The notes under the pieces are model-generated. The model was not told the origin of the DNA and made no database searches. It was given only the letters and a program-made list of their open reading frames with translations. Below are positions 12,001 to 21,797 of a stretch of DNA of 64,000 nt, in pieces; positions within the stretch are counted from its first letter, which is position 1, and the number at the start of each line of letters is the position of its first letter. The position numbers and the translations under genes are program-made. The stretch is from Eonycteris spelaea (lineage: Eukaryota > Chordata > Mammalia > Chiroptera > Pteropodidae): assembly GCA_003508835.1 (NCBI GenBank), contig PUFA01000003.1, positions 19,105,501 to 19,169,500 of the forward strand, read 5' to 3'.

Positions 12001-12400
12001 TTCCTTAAAGCAAAGGGCATGCAGGCATTCTGCTCAAGTACCATTGGGGTAGGAGAATAGAAAGTGGAAGCCAGCCCAGCCAGAATGAAGGATTGAGTGT
12101 GTCTAGCTCTCACCGAGTTCAGTGCCAACTTGCGACAGTAGGATATCGGACCCACTCCCAAGAAAATGATTTCTTTCAGCCCGGGATGGACCTACCAGGA
12201 TGGTTCTAACCCCAATGCCCTGGATTCATCAACCCACCAAAGAGGATCAGGGCCAAACCACTGGACTTCTCAGGGCTCTCTCCCAGAGCTGACCACAGCA
12301 TAGCTTCCTCTTCTGAGGGGTCTTCCCTTCCCACTCTCTTCCCTTTTCTGTCCCAGATACCCCCAGAAATCCCAAGCCCTAGCCTTGTGAATGGTCTGGC
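12001..12400. other. Unassigned sequence flanking the CpG island
   Basis: Transitional composition between repeat-rich DNA and the GC-rich locus. No exon supported. Confidence 0.45.
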
Positions 12401-13477
12401 GAAGCTCCGCGGGCAGGTAGCACACATCACCGACTCCAGGCTCCCTCGGCCTTGGACTCCCGCCGCCTATGCTTGGGGACCAAGTTCCGCGGCTGATTTC
12501 AAAGGAAACGAGAGTTGCTGTTGTTCAGCTTTTCTTTGATTGCTCCCGGTCCTCCTCCTAATGAAATCAGACAACCAGCCGGAATAACAAAGCAGCACAG
12601 CGGCCGGACACAATTCGTTTTCAAAGGAGCCGGAGTTGCTCACACCAGGAGCGGAGACGCGTGCGGTCCCCAGGAAGAGCCCCAGCGTGGCCCAGTGCAG
12701 AGGACAGGTTAGCCTCGGCTTCACTTTCCCAAGGCAGGAAGCACCCGCGAGCGTGCGCCCATTTCCCTTAACTTCCCAAGTGGACAGCAGCATTAGGGTC
12801 TCGCAAGGGCGCCACCTCGGGGATGGACCGCCACCAAGCCCCTGAGCCGCACCCGGAGATGCGGGATCCCAGACTTTCCAGCCCTTTTCTAATTTCCACG
12901 ATAAGACACTGTGAGTTGCGGATGCCGAAAGTCTGAGAAAACCAAAATGCCCCCGCGCCTTCCCGACAAAAGTGCGGAAAACTTCTGGTGGAAACCACCT
13001 GTGGCTGCCGAGAGGCCCGCCCTGCCCGGGCCGCGAGGCGCCGCCGAGCCCCGGGCCGCATGCGCCCGCAGAAGTTCCCTTCCAGCCCCGCGCGCCACTT
13101 CGCTCCCGGCCGCGGTGCCAGCCAGGAGGCGCGGCGCCCGCTCGCTGGCTCGCTCTCCGCTGGCTCTCCCCTCCTCCCTCCCTCCCTCCTCCTGCCTCCT
13201 CCCGTTGCATGGCTGCCTCACGGAGCCCCTGAATAGCCACCGCAGCCCCCCGCCTCTTGCCCGCCGCGCTAGGGGCGACTCTGCCCCCGCTGGCGCTCTG
13301 GGGCGCGCGGACTGCCGGCCTCCTAGCAACAGCCCCCGACATCGCTTTCCGGCGTCGGCGACGCACAGCCACCCTCCGGGAGCCTCGCGACCCCTGGACC
13401 CGCTTCGGCGGCGGAGGTACGGAGGAGACCGCGACCCTCAGAGCCGGTGCCGGAGCCCGGCGCGCGAAGCCACTCAC

Positions 13478-13900
13478 CTCTGCGCGCCGCCGTCCCCGCC
13501 CGCCTCCCGCACTTGGGCGCGGGCCGCGGTCCCCGCGTCCTCCTTCGCCGGCGCCGCCGCGGTCCGTCCGTCCCGGTGCGCCGGAGCAGCGCGGGCCGCG
13601 CGGCTGTCAGAGTCTCGTGGCGGGGCTGCGCTGGCGGGTGTGGAGCCGAGCGGAGGCAGCGGGCGCGCGGGCAGCTCCTCCCACCCCGCTCTGCGCCCCC
13701 GCCCTCCTGGAGTCCCGCCTCCCGCGCCGCGGCTGTCAGCCCCGAGCCCCGCGCCGGGCGCCCGCGCTGCCCGCGCCACCGCTCGGGGGGCGCACTGGGC
13801 TAAAGGGCCCGGATGTCTACGGTCGCCTCTCCCACGCGTCCGCCCCCTCCCCTGCGCCCCCCCCCCACGCTGCCACACATCCACTTGCTGTGGCTCAACC
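13478..13900 (-). other. Candidate first exon, minus strand (5' UTR type)
   Basis: Read on the minus strand, the sequence ends at 13478 with GAG followed by GTGAGT, a strong donor-site match, in the middle of the CpG island. An in-frame stop arises at the junction of the local frame, so any spliced product would depend on a downstream exon; the exon is best viewed as 5' untranslated. The upstream boundary near 13900 is arbitrary, since no TATA box or initiator is clear. If real, intron 1 would run leftward through the 1-13.4 kb repeat-rich DNA, where no second exon was recognised. Inference only; a transcript is needed. Confidence 0.4.
13837..13872 (-). promoter_or_regulatory. Potential G-quadruplex tract in CpG island
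   Basis: The plus strand is C-rich, with CCCCCTCCCCT followed by a run of about twelve C. The minus strand therefore has at least four G-runs within 35 bases, sufficient for an intramolecular G-quadruplex. It lies just upstream of, or within, the candidate minus-strand exon. Confidence 0.6.
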
Positions 13901-14214
13901 TCCTCCTCGGCCCCGCGTAATTTCTATTTTGACAGTAACTGTGGCGGTGGGCGGCGCTGCGGGGGGCGCCCTGGACCTGCGGAGGCGGCAGGCAGCAGGC
14001 AGGACCCGGCGCGGGGGCGGAGTGGGGGGCAGGCAGAGCCACCAGCCGCTCGGGGCTCCGCGTCTTATTTCTTTTTTCTCTTTGCCTCCTCCAGGATTTA
14101 AAGGGACAGTCCCGGCCGAGGCGAGGGGCCAGGCGGCCGCCGTTTCTCCGGTCTCCAGACGCCCTCTGCGGCCCGGCCGGACCCGTCCTCATCCGGAGCA
14201 CAGGCTCCAGACCA

Positions 14215-14300
14215 CCGGGTATTTTTAGGTCCACACCCGGCCCGGGACAGCGGGGCAGCCGAACTTGGCTCGATCGCTGGCGCACGGCTATTTTTACAGT
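14215..14300 (+). promoter_or_regulatory. Two near-consensus MEF2-like sites
   Basis: GTATTTTTAG at 14219-14228 and CTATTTTTAC at 14288-14297 each match the MEF2 consensus (YTAWWWWTAR) at nine of ten positions. They are AT-rich islands in otherwise GC-rich DNA at the edge of the CpG island. Binding is not shown. Confidence 0.3.
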
Positions 14301-14607
14301 CCGATGGAGGAGGAAATAAAACAACTCAGCAACTGCTTTCCCACCCAAAAGTAGGGAGCAAGGAGTAGAGGCGAGAAGTTTCCCAATTGCTTTCGGAGTC
14401 CCAGCAAGCTCAGAAAGACACCTCTCCGACACGAGAAACCACAGGTTTCTCCAGGGCCCCCAAATCCCTGCGGGCAACACCGCCCGAAGGGCCGTTGGGG
14501 TTCAGGGTACCCTACCTCGCTGTCGGGAATACCCCGCACCCCGAGCGCCAGGGATCAGGCCCCGCCACCCGTTATTCCCCTGGACTACCTAGAAGGTGGC
14601 CTTCTGA

Positions 14608-14695
14608 AGCATCCAATCACCCAGCTACGTAGCCAAAGGGCGGGCCCTGGGAGGTCTTTGCCCCCCCATCCTTCCAAGCCCCGCCCCCGAGGACA
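14608..14695. promoter_or_regulatory. CCAAT box with GC boxes
   Basis: Within about 85 bp there is a CCAATCA box (about 14613), a GGGCGGGCC GC box (about 14639) and an inverted GC box CCCCGCCCC (about 14680). Clusters like this are typical of NF-Y/Sp1-driven CpG promoters. It lies upstream of the candidate minus-strand exon ending at 13478. Confidence 0.5.
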
Positions 14696-15029
14696 CTACC
14701 TGCAGGAGCGTCTCAGAGGGGGCGTAGCACAGAGCGCAAAGGGCACCTACGAGGGAAGAGGAGGGGGTCTCCGACCCGAAGGGACGGTGTGAATGGTCAC
14801 CGGCGAGGCAACGATGGGGCAGACGTTCTGGCCACCAGCAGACCAGGGCACACAGGAGCTGGATTTTCTACTTTTTTGCCACCCACGCCTCCGCTCTCCC
14901 AGCAAACATAGGCACTTTTGTCCGCCCCGGGCACATCTGGGACTGTACCCTTAGGATGTCAGAGAGTCCTCTCGGGGGCTCCTCCCTCAGACGCAGGACA
15001 ATTTGCCGTCCTCAAGGGCTCGCGCTTAC

Positions 15030-15110
15030 CTGAGTCCGCGGGGAGCCCAGGACAGGCGAGAAAGTGCATCCCTCCTTCCTGTCCGCATTCTGGCCATGGG
15101 CTACTGAAAG
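15030..15110 (-). other. Candidate alternative upstream exon end, minus strand
   Basis: On the minus strand GACTCAG is followed by GTAAGC at 15029, a strong splice donor at the outer shoulder of the CpG island. It could end an alternative first exon of the same minus-strand gene. The 5' limit given is arbitrary. Confidence 0.3.
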
Positions 15111-16119
15111 GGCAGTAGGCTGCTGCTGTCTGAGTATAGCGTCTTTTAGTGTTAAAGAGACTCGATGGCATCCTTCACAGAATTCACAAGAACAAATTTG
15201 TGGACCTTTTGCTTGGTACCTCTTCCCAGTGTTGCTCATTGAGATTTTTTTTTTTTTTTATCGTTTCATCCTTTCGTGTAATAATTGCACTGTTACAAGG
15301 CACCACCCGTTGGGAGTAGTGAAGGCAAGGAAAAACTTCTGGAATACGACGTGATAGCGCAAAGCTAGGCACACACGTGAAAGGGGATCTGGAACATAGG
15401 GTCGTGTACCTTGTGTTTCGTTTGCCAGAGAGGCCTGGCTTTTTCTAGTAAATAAATGTCATTCATTGAAAAGTTTGAACAAGCACCTACCCAAACTGTT
15501 CAAAAAAAGCATGTAAGTCTACAGAAGTCTGTCCTAGAAACTAAGATTTTCAGTTCAGGATGTCAGGCTTCCACGTTGCTAGAGCTTCCCGTGGCAAAAT
15601 AATATCCTTGCGCTAAGCAGCTCTGGGAGCCACTGCCCTCCCAAATTAGGCTGTCTGTCTCTCTGCTAAATTAGGTTGTCTGTCTAGTTTCCTTTCATTA
15701 ATAGATCTTCAGTCATTTGGAATACCGCTGATGCTGCTGACATGGTCAAGCTTCTAATGCGCACAGAGGTGCATTTAAACAGTATCTGGAGGGTCCCGGC
15801 CCTGGAATAGCAAGACACCTATGGCAGACAGGAATGCGTCCTGGAGGTGAGGGCAGCTATAGCCAGCGAAAGGGGGTTTTGCTTAAGAAAATAGGGATTC
15901 GGAACTAAAGTACAAATGCCTCTAAGTCAGAAAGGTCCTCCTTCCTCCTCTGGAGACAGTCGGCTCAGAGCAGATGTTCTGTAGCTGCAGGCCACTAAAT
16001 GGAGGGACAAGTTGCTCCAGGGCTACAGAACCTAATCACCATAGGCCAAACATAAGTTTAAGAGCAATCAGAATGAGAATGGTCAGCATTCAGTGATAGA
16101 GACTATTTCTAATGACAGC
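15111..16119. other. Unassigned sequence with T-run
   Basis: Flank of the CpG island. A poly-T run sits at 15246-15259. No repeat family or exon recognised. Confidence 0.45.
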
Positions 16120-16288
16120 AGCTATTATACTTTGTTTATAATTTTTGTTCAGTTGTCTTTTCCTTCACAAGAATTCCAGCTCCTTCCTTACCCATTCCTT
16201 GCCAGGAATTGGTGTCCTCGGTGCTTTAACATCACTTGGCACCTAATCGGTGCTAATTCAAAGACTGATAAACCAAATGAATGAAAAA
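16120..16288 (+). repeat. L2 3'-end fragment
   Basis: 'tttgtttataatttttgttc', 'aagaattccagctccttcct', 'cttggcacctaatcggtgct' and a final 'aaatgaatgaaa' follow the L2 3' end in sense orientation. Confidence 0.65.
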
Positions 16289-16389
16289 TCATTTTAGAAT
16301 AGTGGAGTGTGGTAATACATAAGGACAGAGATCTAGTGAACTTTCTAAGACTCCTTTGCAATGCATTTGTTTGCATGCAGGTGCAACTA

Positions 16390-16714
16390 CAGATTGTCTC
16401 CAACTTAGGATGGTTCGATTTACAATTTTTTGTCTTTACAGTAGTGCCAAAGTAATATGCATTCATAAGAAACTGTACTTTGAATTTTGATCTTTTCCCA
16501 GACTAGGAATATGCCATATGATACTCTCTCATGATGCTGGGCAGTGGCAACCAGATGATTTTGCCCAACTGTAGGTTAATGGGAGTGTTCCTGAGTATGT
16601 TTTAGGTAGGCTGAGCTGACCTATGATGTTCTATAGGTTAGGTGTATTAAATGCATTTTCAATTTACAATGAGTTTACAGGAAGATAATCCCATTGTAAG
16701 TCAAGTAGCATCTG
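16390..16714. mobile_element. Tigger-like MITE with intact TA target sites
   Basis: The ends are inverted repeats of about 25 bp: the left reads 'cagattgtctccaacttagg' and the right, reverse-complemented, reads 'cagatgctacttgacttaca'. TA dinucleotides at 16388-16389 and 16715-16716 are the expected mariner/Tigger target duplication. Internal words such as 'gaattttgatcttttcccag' and 'gatgctgggcagtggcaacc' match a common Tigger-class non-autonomous element. No transposase. Confidence 0.8.
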
Positions 16715-16734
16715 TATAAACTTTATCATAAATA

Positions 16735-16925
16735 ACATGGTTCACTGGCTCCTGCCAGACTCTACTACTTATCAGCCTTGTAACCTAGAAAGTATGTCAT
16801 TCACCTCCTCAGTACCCCTGTCTCCAAATTTAAAAAAAAGAAGAAGAAGATAATGGGACATTTTCTACTCCATGGAGATGCTGGGATGACAAGATGAGAA
16901 AAGATATGGGCAAGTGTGACATTTA
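16735..16925 (+). repeat. MIR element
   Basis: 'cagactctactacttatcag', 'ccttgtaacctagaaagtat' and 'cacctcctcagtacccctgt' followed by an A-rich middle and 'gatgctgggatgacaagatg' fit MIR in sense orientation. Confidence 0.7.
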
Positions 16926-17074
16926 TTAGGGGGTTACTGTGTGTCACTTTTAAAACATTGTAAATTATCAATATTAGTTATTGGAATAAATTTTAAAGAA
17001 TTTATCCGCAAATTGGGTTCGAAAATTTACCTATGTTCCAATGGTGGTAAGAGGCTGATTCAACAGAAAAAAAA

Positions 17075-17297
17075 AGAGAATTAACATTTACAGAGCTCTT
17101 TCTAGAATCAGAAATTATGGCATGCATTGTTCTATGTTCCTTGTGACAACTGTGTGCGAGATAATATGTAATGGCCATTTTATAGATCCATAGCAGTGGT
17201 AATGACCAAGGTCCCACAGCTAGGAACTGGCAGAGGCTGCATTAGGACCCAGGGTTGAATTCAGGAATTCACCAGCTTCTCTTCCTGCAGTGCTGCC
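17075..17297 (-). repeat. MIR element
   Basis: Antisense MIR: 'acatttacagagctctttct', 'gccattttatagatccatag', 'aaggtcccacagctaggaac', 'acccagggttgaattcagga', ending near 'cagtgctgcctct'. Confidence 0.85.
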
Positions 17298-17464
17298 TCT
17301 AGAGGAGAAAGAGAAAAACAGGCTCTGAGGAAATTGGGCTGAAGGGAATTTCAAGAAAATAGTGGTTCATGTTACCACAGGGCAGGTGGGCAAGGTGCAA
17401 CCTCGGTTGAAAGGAACTTCCTAGAAAAGATGGCATTGGGCTCAGTCCTTTAAGTTTAGGTGAT
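17298..17464. other. Unassigned spacer
   Basis: Short unique stretch between MIR and L1. Nothing recognised. Confidence 0.4.
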
Positions 17465-17905
17465 TTTATTCTCCCTTTTAAAAAAATTTTTATTTTGAAA
17501 TAATTTTCAGAAAGTTACAAAAACAGTATAAAGAATTCCCATATATCTTCATCCAGATTCTTCAAATGCAAACATTTCCCATCTTTGCTTTATCCTGCTC
17601 TCTATTTATACACATTATTTTTCCCTAAACCATTTGAGAGTAAATTGAAGACAGATGTTCCTTTACCAAAAAATTCTTCAGTGAGTGTTTTCTAACAACA
17701 AGGACATTCTCTGACATAGTAATCAAAATTGGAAAATTGCCATCAATACTATTATCTACTATAACCCGTAGTGACAGATTTTGCCAATTGTCTCACTAAT
17801 GAAAAAAATGAAAAATAAATTCTACCCAGGATTCAATCCAGGATTACACATTGCATTCAGTTGTCATACCTATGGGGAGGGTATTTTATTATTAAAAGGA
17901 AATTT
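17465..17905 (-). mobile_element. L1 3' UTR fragment
   Basis: Antisense old L1: 'gaaataattttcagaaagtt', 'acaaaaacagtataaagaat', 'ccatttgagagtaaattgaa', 'acaaggacattctctgacat', 'ttgcattcagttgtcatacc'. The order of words agrees with the end of L1M-type elements. No ORF remains. Confidence 0.8.
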
Positions 17906-18044
17906 TTTATCAATTTTCATTTCTTATTTTAAATGGCTATACAGTTATGGTCCATATGGGGTAACGAAGACTCTCTCCTTGACCACACTTGACCAGACAG
18001 GCTCCTCTGAGCCCTCTTTTTGACTAGGCCTGGCCCTTTGGACC

Positions 18045-18200
18045 TGTCTTCTCCTGTCTAGTCCAGCTGTAGCAAGAATCCCTCTCATATATCTGATCAA
18101 ATTCCTCATCTCCCTTTCTTGATATCTGATCAAGGCCTGCCTTTAGCAAGAATTCTGTTAGGTCAGTTTAGCAAGAATCTACCTAAACCAAGAGCTTTTA
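18045..18200. repeat. Unclassified element with internal direct repeats
   Basis: The decamer TAGCAAGAAT occurs at 18070-18079, 18144-18153 and 18169-18178, and TATCTGATCAA occurs at 18090-18100 and 18123-18133. This suggests a decayed short tandem duplication or the edge of an LTR. Family unknown. Confidence 0.4.
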
Positions 18201-18569
18201 TTCAGAATGTTCAGGGCACCAGGCAAACATCTGTTCTGGAATGCCTGTCTACATAAACAATTTAATTGTAAAATGCATTACAAAATCCATGGCCCATGTG
18301 AAGTACAGTGACCTAATAATGAAGATTTAGAATAAAGGGATAGAAAAGAGATGTTTACATACTTATTTATTGTTTCATCATTGCATATAAAGATTCTTCA
18401 GTGTCCAGGCTCCATCTCTTCCTGTTCAAGTCCAAAAACCACTTTTCATTTTCTTTCTTGTTCACTCTTATCAAATGCACTGTTCTCAGTTAACTTCATT
18501 ATCTCCCACCTTGAAAAGGTAAAAATGCCGCATTATTACTCACAAGACCACTAGGAAAAAGATTCCCAG
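18201..18569. other. Unassigned AT-rich sequence
   Basis: No gene or repeat recognised. Confidence 0.4.
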
Positions 18570-19370
18570 ACCCAATTCCAACGTGTATATGGAGGCTTCC
18601 CCACACCAACAAGCAATTCTTGGACTCCAGCAGGGTGTCCAAGGATCTAGCTCAATTCTGACACTGTCAACCTGGAGACAGAATCAGAACCCACAATGGT
18701 ACAGTCCTATGAGATGCCCTCCACTTCAGATGCCAGTCCCAAGTCCACATCGTTACTTGTACTACTGACCAACTGCCTATAAATCACAGGTTCCCACAAT
18801 CCCTCCTCAGTTTGACTAATTTGCTAGAGCAGCTCACTGAACTCAAGAAAACCCGTTTCCTCACTATTTCTGATTTATTACAAGAAATAGTAAAGGATAC
18901 GAACCAAGAGTCAGATAAGAGACACATAGGGCAATGTCCCAGACGAAGGAGCTTCTGTCCTCATGGAACGTGGGCCCTGGCATGGTGGCACCTGGAAGCA
19001 TTCTGTTTCCCCAGCACGGAAGCTCTCTGAAAAATAACCAACGAGCAACCCTCCTGGGTTTTTATGGAGGCTTCATTATGTAGTTGTGATTGACTAAGTC
19101 ATTGGCCAGTAGCAATTGAATTCAATTGAGGTGGGAAATGAGAGTGAAGGTTCCAAACCTCTCACAGAGTAGGTTCTACTGGTAACCAGTCCTCACTCTT
19201 GGGTGGAGTCCAAAAGTCACCTCATTAACATAAAAGCCACCTTTACCTGTCTCAACACTTAGGAAATTCCAAGGCTTTGGGGAGCTGTGATCCAGTCATG
19301 TAGATGAATACCAACTACCTTAAAAGTCACAATATCACACATGGTTCTTTAGAACCTATTTGTATTGAAA
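18570..19370 (-). mobile_element. ERVL/MaLR-like solo LTR
   Basis: Contains words shared by a widespread mammalian LTR: 'gctagagcagctcactgaac', 'ttatggaggcttcattatgt', 'gtcattggccagtagcaatt', 'acctcattaacataaaagcc', 'aggaaattccaaggctttgg'. On the minus strand there is an AATAAA (complement of TTTATT near 18876), supporting minus orientation. No internal viral genes are adjacent, so it is a solo LTR. Family not named with certainty. Confidence 0.65.
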
Positions 19371-19694
19371 CAATATTAGCTCTTGTTACCTCTGAAGTTC
19401 CTTAATATCACTGACTCATGCTGTTGCATCACCCATCCCGTGGTCTATGAACACTGGCTTCCAATGACTCTCAAAAGTTGTTACTGTGGTTTGTTTATGA
19501 GGACCTCAAATGCAAGTCTTATCCAGAGTACGCATGAAAATGTGAACATTCATTCATTTTCAGATTTCATTAAATTTACTATTTAGAATTATATAGTATA
19601 AACATAAAACAACACATTTACCACCTATGTCCTCTCTTAATGTTTTGTCTGTCATCATTGCATTCCTAGAAATGTGATCTCTTTCAGTGTTGAC
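19371..19694. other. Unassigned AT-rich sequence
   Basis: No feature recognised. Confidence 0.4.
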
Positions 19695-20045
19695 CAAATC
19701 CCTGTATACTGAGTTGAATAGTGTTGCCCCAAAATTCATTGTGCACCTGAAATCTGCAATTGTGACCCTATTTGCAAATAGGGTTTTTACAGATGTAATC
19801 AAATTAAGATAAGGTCCTACTAGATTAAAGCAGGCCGTAAATCTAATGAGTGGTATTCTTTTAAAAGAAGAGATACAGAGACACACACGGGATAATGCCA
19901 TAGGAAGATGGAGGCAGAGATTGGAACGATACATCTGTAAGCCAGGAACACCAAGGATTTCTAGCTACTCAGTAGCTAAGAGAGAAGCGTGGAACAGATT
20001 CTCACTCAGAGCCTCCAGGAGGGTGTCCGCTGTGACTCCATAACT
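19695..20045 (+). mobile_element. MLT1-like (MaLR) LTR fragment
   Basis: 'gttgaatagtgttgccccaa', 'aaattcattgtgcacctgaa', 'gaccctatttgcaaataggg', 'aagatggaggcagagattgg' and 'aagccaggaacaccaaggat' are the order seen in MLT1-type LTRs, sense orientation. The 3' end with the poly(A) signal is missing. Confidence 0.8.
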
Positions 20046-20149
20046 CCAAGCCCGCATGGTTGTCTTGAGGACAAAAATTACTTACATGGATGGAGCTGTA
20101 ATGTTCTTCACAGCTCTTCATCTATTTTCTCAAGTGGTAGGTTGAAAAA

Positions 20150-20262
20150 TTTTTTCTTTCTTTTCCTCATTTTATAGGTGGGTAAACTGAGGTTTGCCAG
20201 TCATAACTTGCCCAAGAGAGACAGGAGAGCTAAGACCCTTGCAGCACAAGGTGGGTAGAAAT
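20150..20262 (-). repeat. MIR fragment
   Basis: 'ttttcctcattttataggtg', 'ggtaaactgaggtttgccag' and 'acttgcccaagagagacagg' are the conserved antisense MIR centre. Confidence 0.7.
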
Positions 20263-20955
20263 GTAGGCGGCAGGGCTCTGGAGCTCTGTTATTTCTCTGA
20301 ACATGGCGAACTCACCTCACCTGTGTGCGTGGGGTGAGGAGACAGTCGAGTGGATGATGAGGGGTCGTGCACCTGTGTAAGTGCTCCTCAGGCATGTGGG
20401 TGAGGAGGGCAGCACGTGCACCAGCTGGATCTCTCTCTCAGGAGGTGGTGATGGGCACCAATGCTCCCTGCATGGCTTCCTCTTTCCACATAAACAACAA
20501 TATGACACAATGTCTGAAAGCCCAGAAAATTTCCTGTCTCCATTGGTCTGGTGCCCTTGCCTGCTACAAACCTGGAGCCGTTAGAGCTATCTCCAGCCCT
20601 CCACTCCCCTCCACCCTTAGTCTCCAGCTCTGGGACTCATGGAATGCCATGAGCTCACTGCGCCTGGCCTGGATGGCACCAGCTACATAAAAAAGCTGGA
20701 TGTCTTCTGCCAAGGAAAACCCAGAGCTGGGCCAGCGACCTGGACTTCCTCCAACAGGTTGGCTCAGCCATTCTACCCACCCCAAGGCTCTGTCTCTTTC
20801 AGGACTCGCTATTCTCTTCTGGGTCCTGATCTGAGGGAACCTGAATAGGGTCCATCATCACCAAAAAAAAGTCATGTTTCCCAGGGACAATTATGTTCTA
20901 AGTTGCAAATAAACTGGCAATAGTGTTAAGAACTGAAAGGGAAGCTGGCTGTTTC
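20263..20955. other. Unassigned sequence
   Basis: Unique sequence with overlapping chance frames. No repeat or exon recognised. Confidence 0.4.
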
Positions 20956-21011
20956 TAACCTATAGAAATCTACTTATCCTTTGTAACCTATAGAAATCTA
21001 CTTATCCTTTG
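20956..21011 (+). repeat. Exact 28-bp tandem duplication
   Basis: The unit beginning TAACCTATAGAAATC and ending ATCCTTTG occurs twice without a mismatch, at 20956-20983 and 20984-21011. The perfect identity points to a recent slippage event or a variant allele. Confidence 0.95.
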
Positions 21012-21374
21012 GGGTCCACTTGGTTTGTCATCCACTCTGTACTTCTTACTCAAATTCCACCAAAAAGCACTAGCCAATGACTTCCCCACGCTCCCATAGC
21101 AAATGTGTGCAGTGCTATTATAGCCTTTGTTGTCCGGGAAGCAAACAGGCTCCACCTTTCATGCCAGGATGGATTGATGTGTAATGATTGCCTGGTTGCC
21201 ATGTCTAAAAGGATGCTGAGGCCATATTTGGACACAATGGGAAACCTGCCATCACCAGTTAGGAAAGGCAGCTGCAGGGAGTCCTTGCCAGGCACCAGGC
21301 AGCTGCGTCTGCCAACCCAGACTGCCACATGGCACTGCCCTCTGTTACCTCGACGGCCCCATCACCATATGAGC
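21012..21374. other. Unassigned sequence
   Basis: No feature recognised. Confidence 0.4.
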
Positions 21375-21482
21375 AATTTGGGGACATCACTCCATTTGCT
21401 CATCTTTGTATCTCTAGTACCTTGCACACTGCCTGGCACTTAGTAGGTGCCCAAGAAATATTTTACTGAATGAATGATTGGT
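21375..21482 (+). repeat. L2 3' end
   Basis: 'catctttgtatctctagtac', 'cactgcctggcacttagtag', 'gtgcccaagaaatattttac' and TGAATGAATGA form a complete L2 terminus in sense orientation. Confidence 0.85.
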
Positions 21483-21654
21483 TAAAAGCCTTTCCATAGA
21501 GTGGAGAAGCAGATGCACCCACCCTGGCTATAGACAAGTGGAAATTATGTGACTTCAACACTCTCTTTGGCCCACAGAGAGACCACTTCTCTGGGCGTAT
21601 AGTCTCTCCTATAATCTTATTCTTGGTGCCATCATGCTCAATAATGCCTTTTTA

Positions 21655-21797
21655 TAACTGTATTCATGTGTCTCCAACTTGTCTCCACATTAATAACCTA
21701 AGGCTCGGGATAGTAACTTTTGCTTTAACCTATATGTGCCTAGCTTGTTAGCACATGTAGGCATTTAGTAATTCCTGGTTAAATGAACGAATGCGTC
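21655..21797 (+). repeat. L2 3' end, diverged
   Basis: 'ctccacattaataacctaag', 'gctcgggatagtaacttttg', then 'gcacatgtaggcatttagta' and 'aaatgaacgaatgc' parallel the L2 end but are more decayed than the preceding copy. Confidence 0.6.

Larger units (their letters stand above)
12940..14300. promoter_or_regulatory. CpG island, candidate promoter
   Basis: About 1.36 kb very rich in G+C with frequent undepleted CpG, against a CpG-poor background elsewhere in the window; weaker shoulders reach about 12.4 and 15.05 kb. It contains many GC-box-like stretches (for example GGGGCGGAG near 14016), no repeats and no clear TATA box, the composition of a broad CpG promoter. Orientation is suggested by the best splice donors, which lie on the minus strand (exon ends at 13478 and 15030). 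Long frames run through both strands (336 codons minus, 396 and 323 plus), but stop codons are rare in such GC-rich DNA and none shows a recognised domain. The gene it serves is not identified. Confidence 0.85.

Noticed and set aside
12467..14480. Long open frames on both strands of the CpG island (226-396 codons), read as Arg/Pro/Ala-rich proteins.
   Set aside because: High G+C removes stop codons from all frames; the frames overlap on both strands, show no recognised domain, and one is closed exactly at a probable splice donor.
18570..19370. A provirus with coding capacity.
   Set aside because: Only LTR-type sequence is present; no gag, pol or env similarity on either side.
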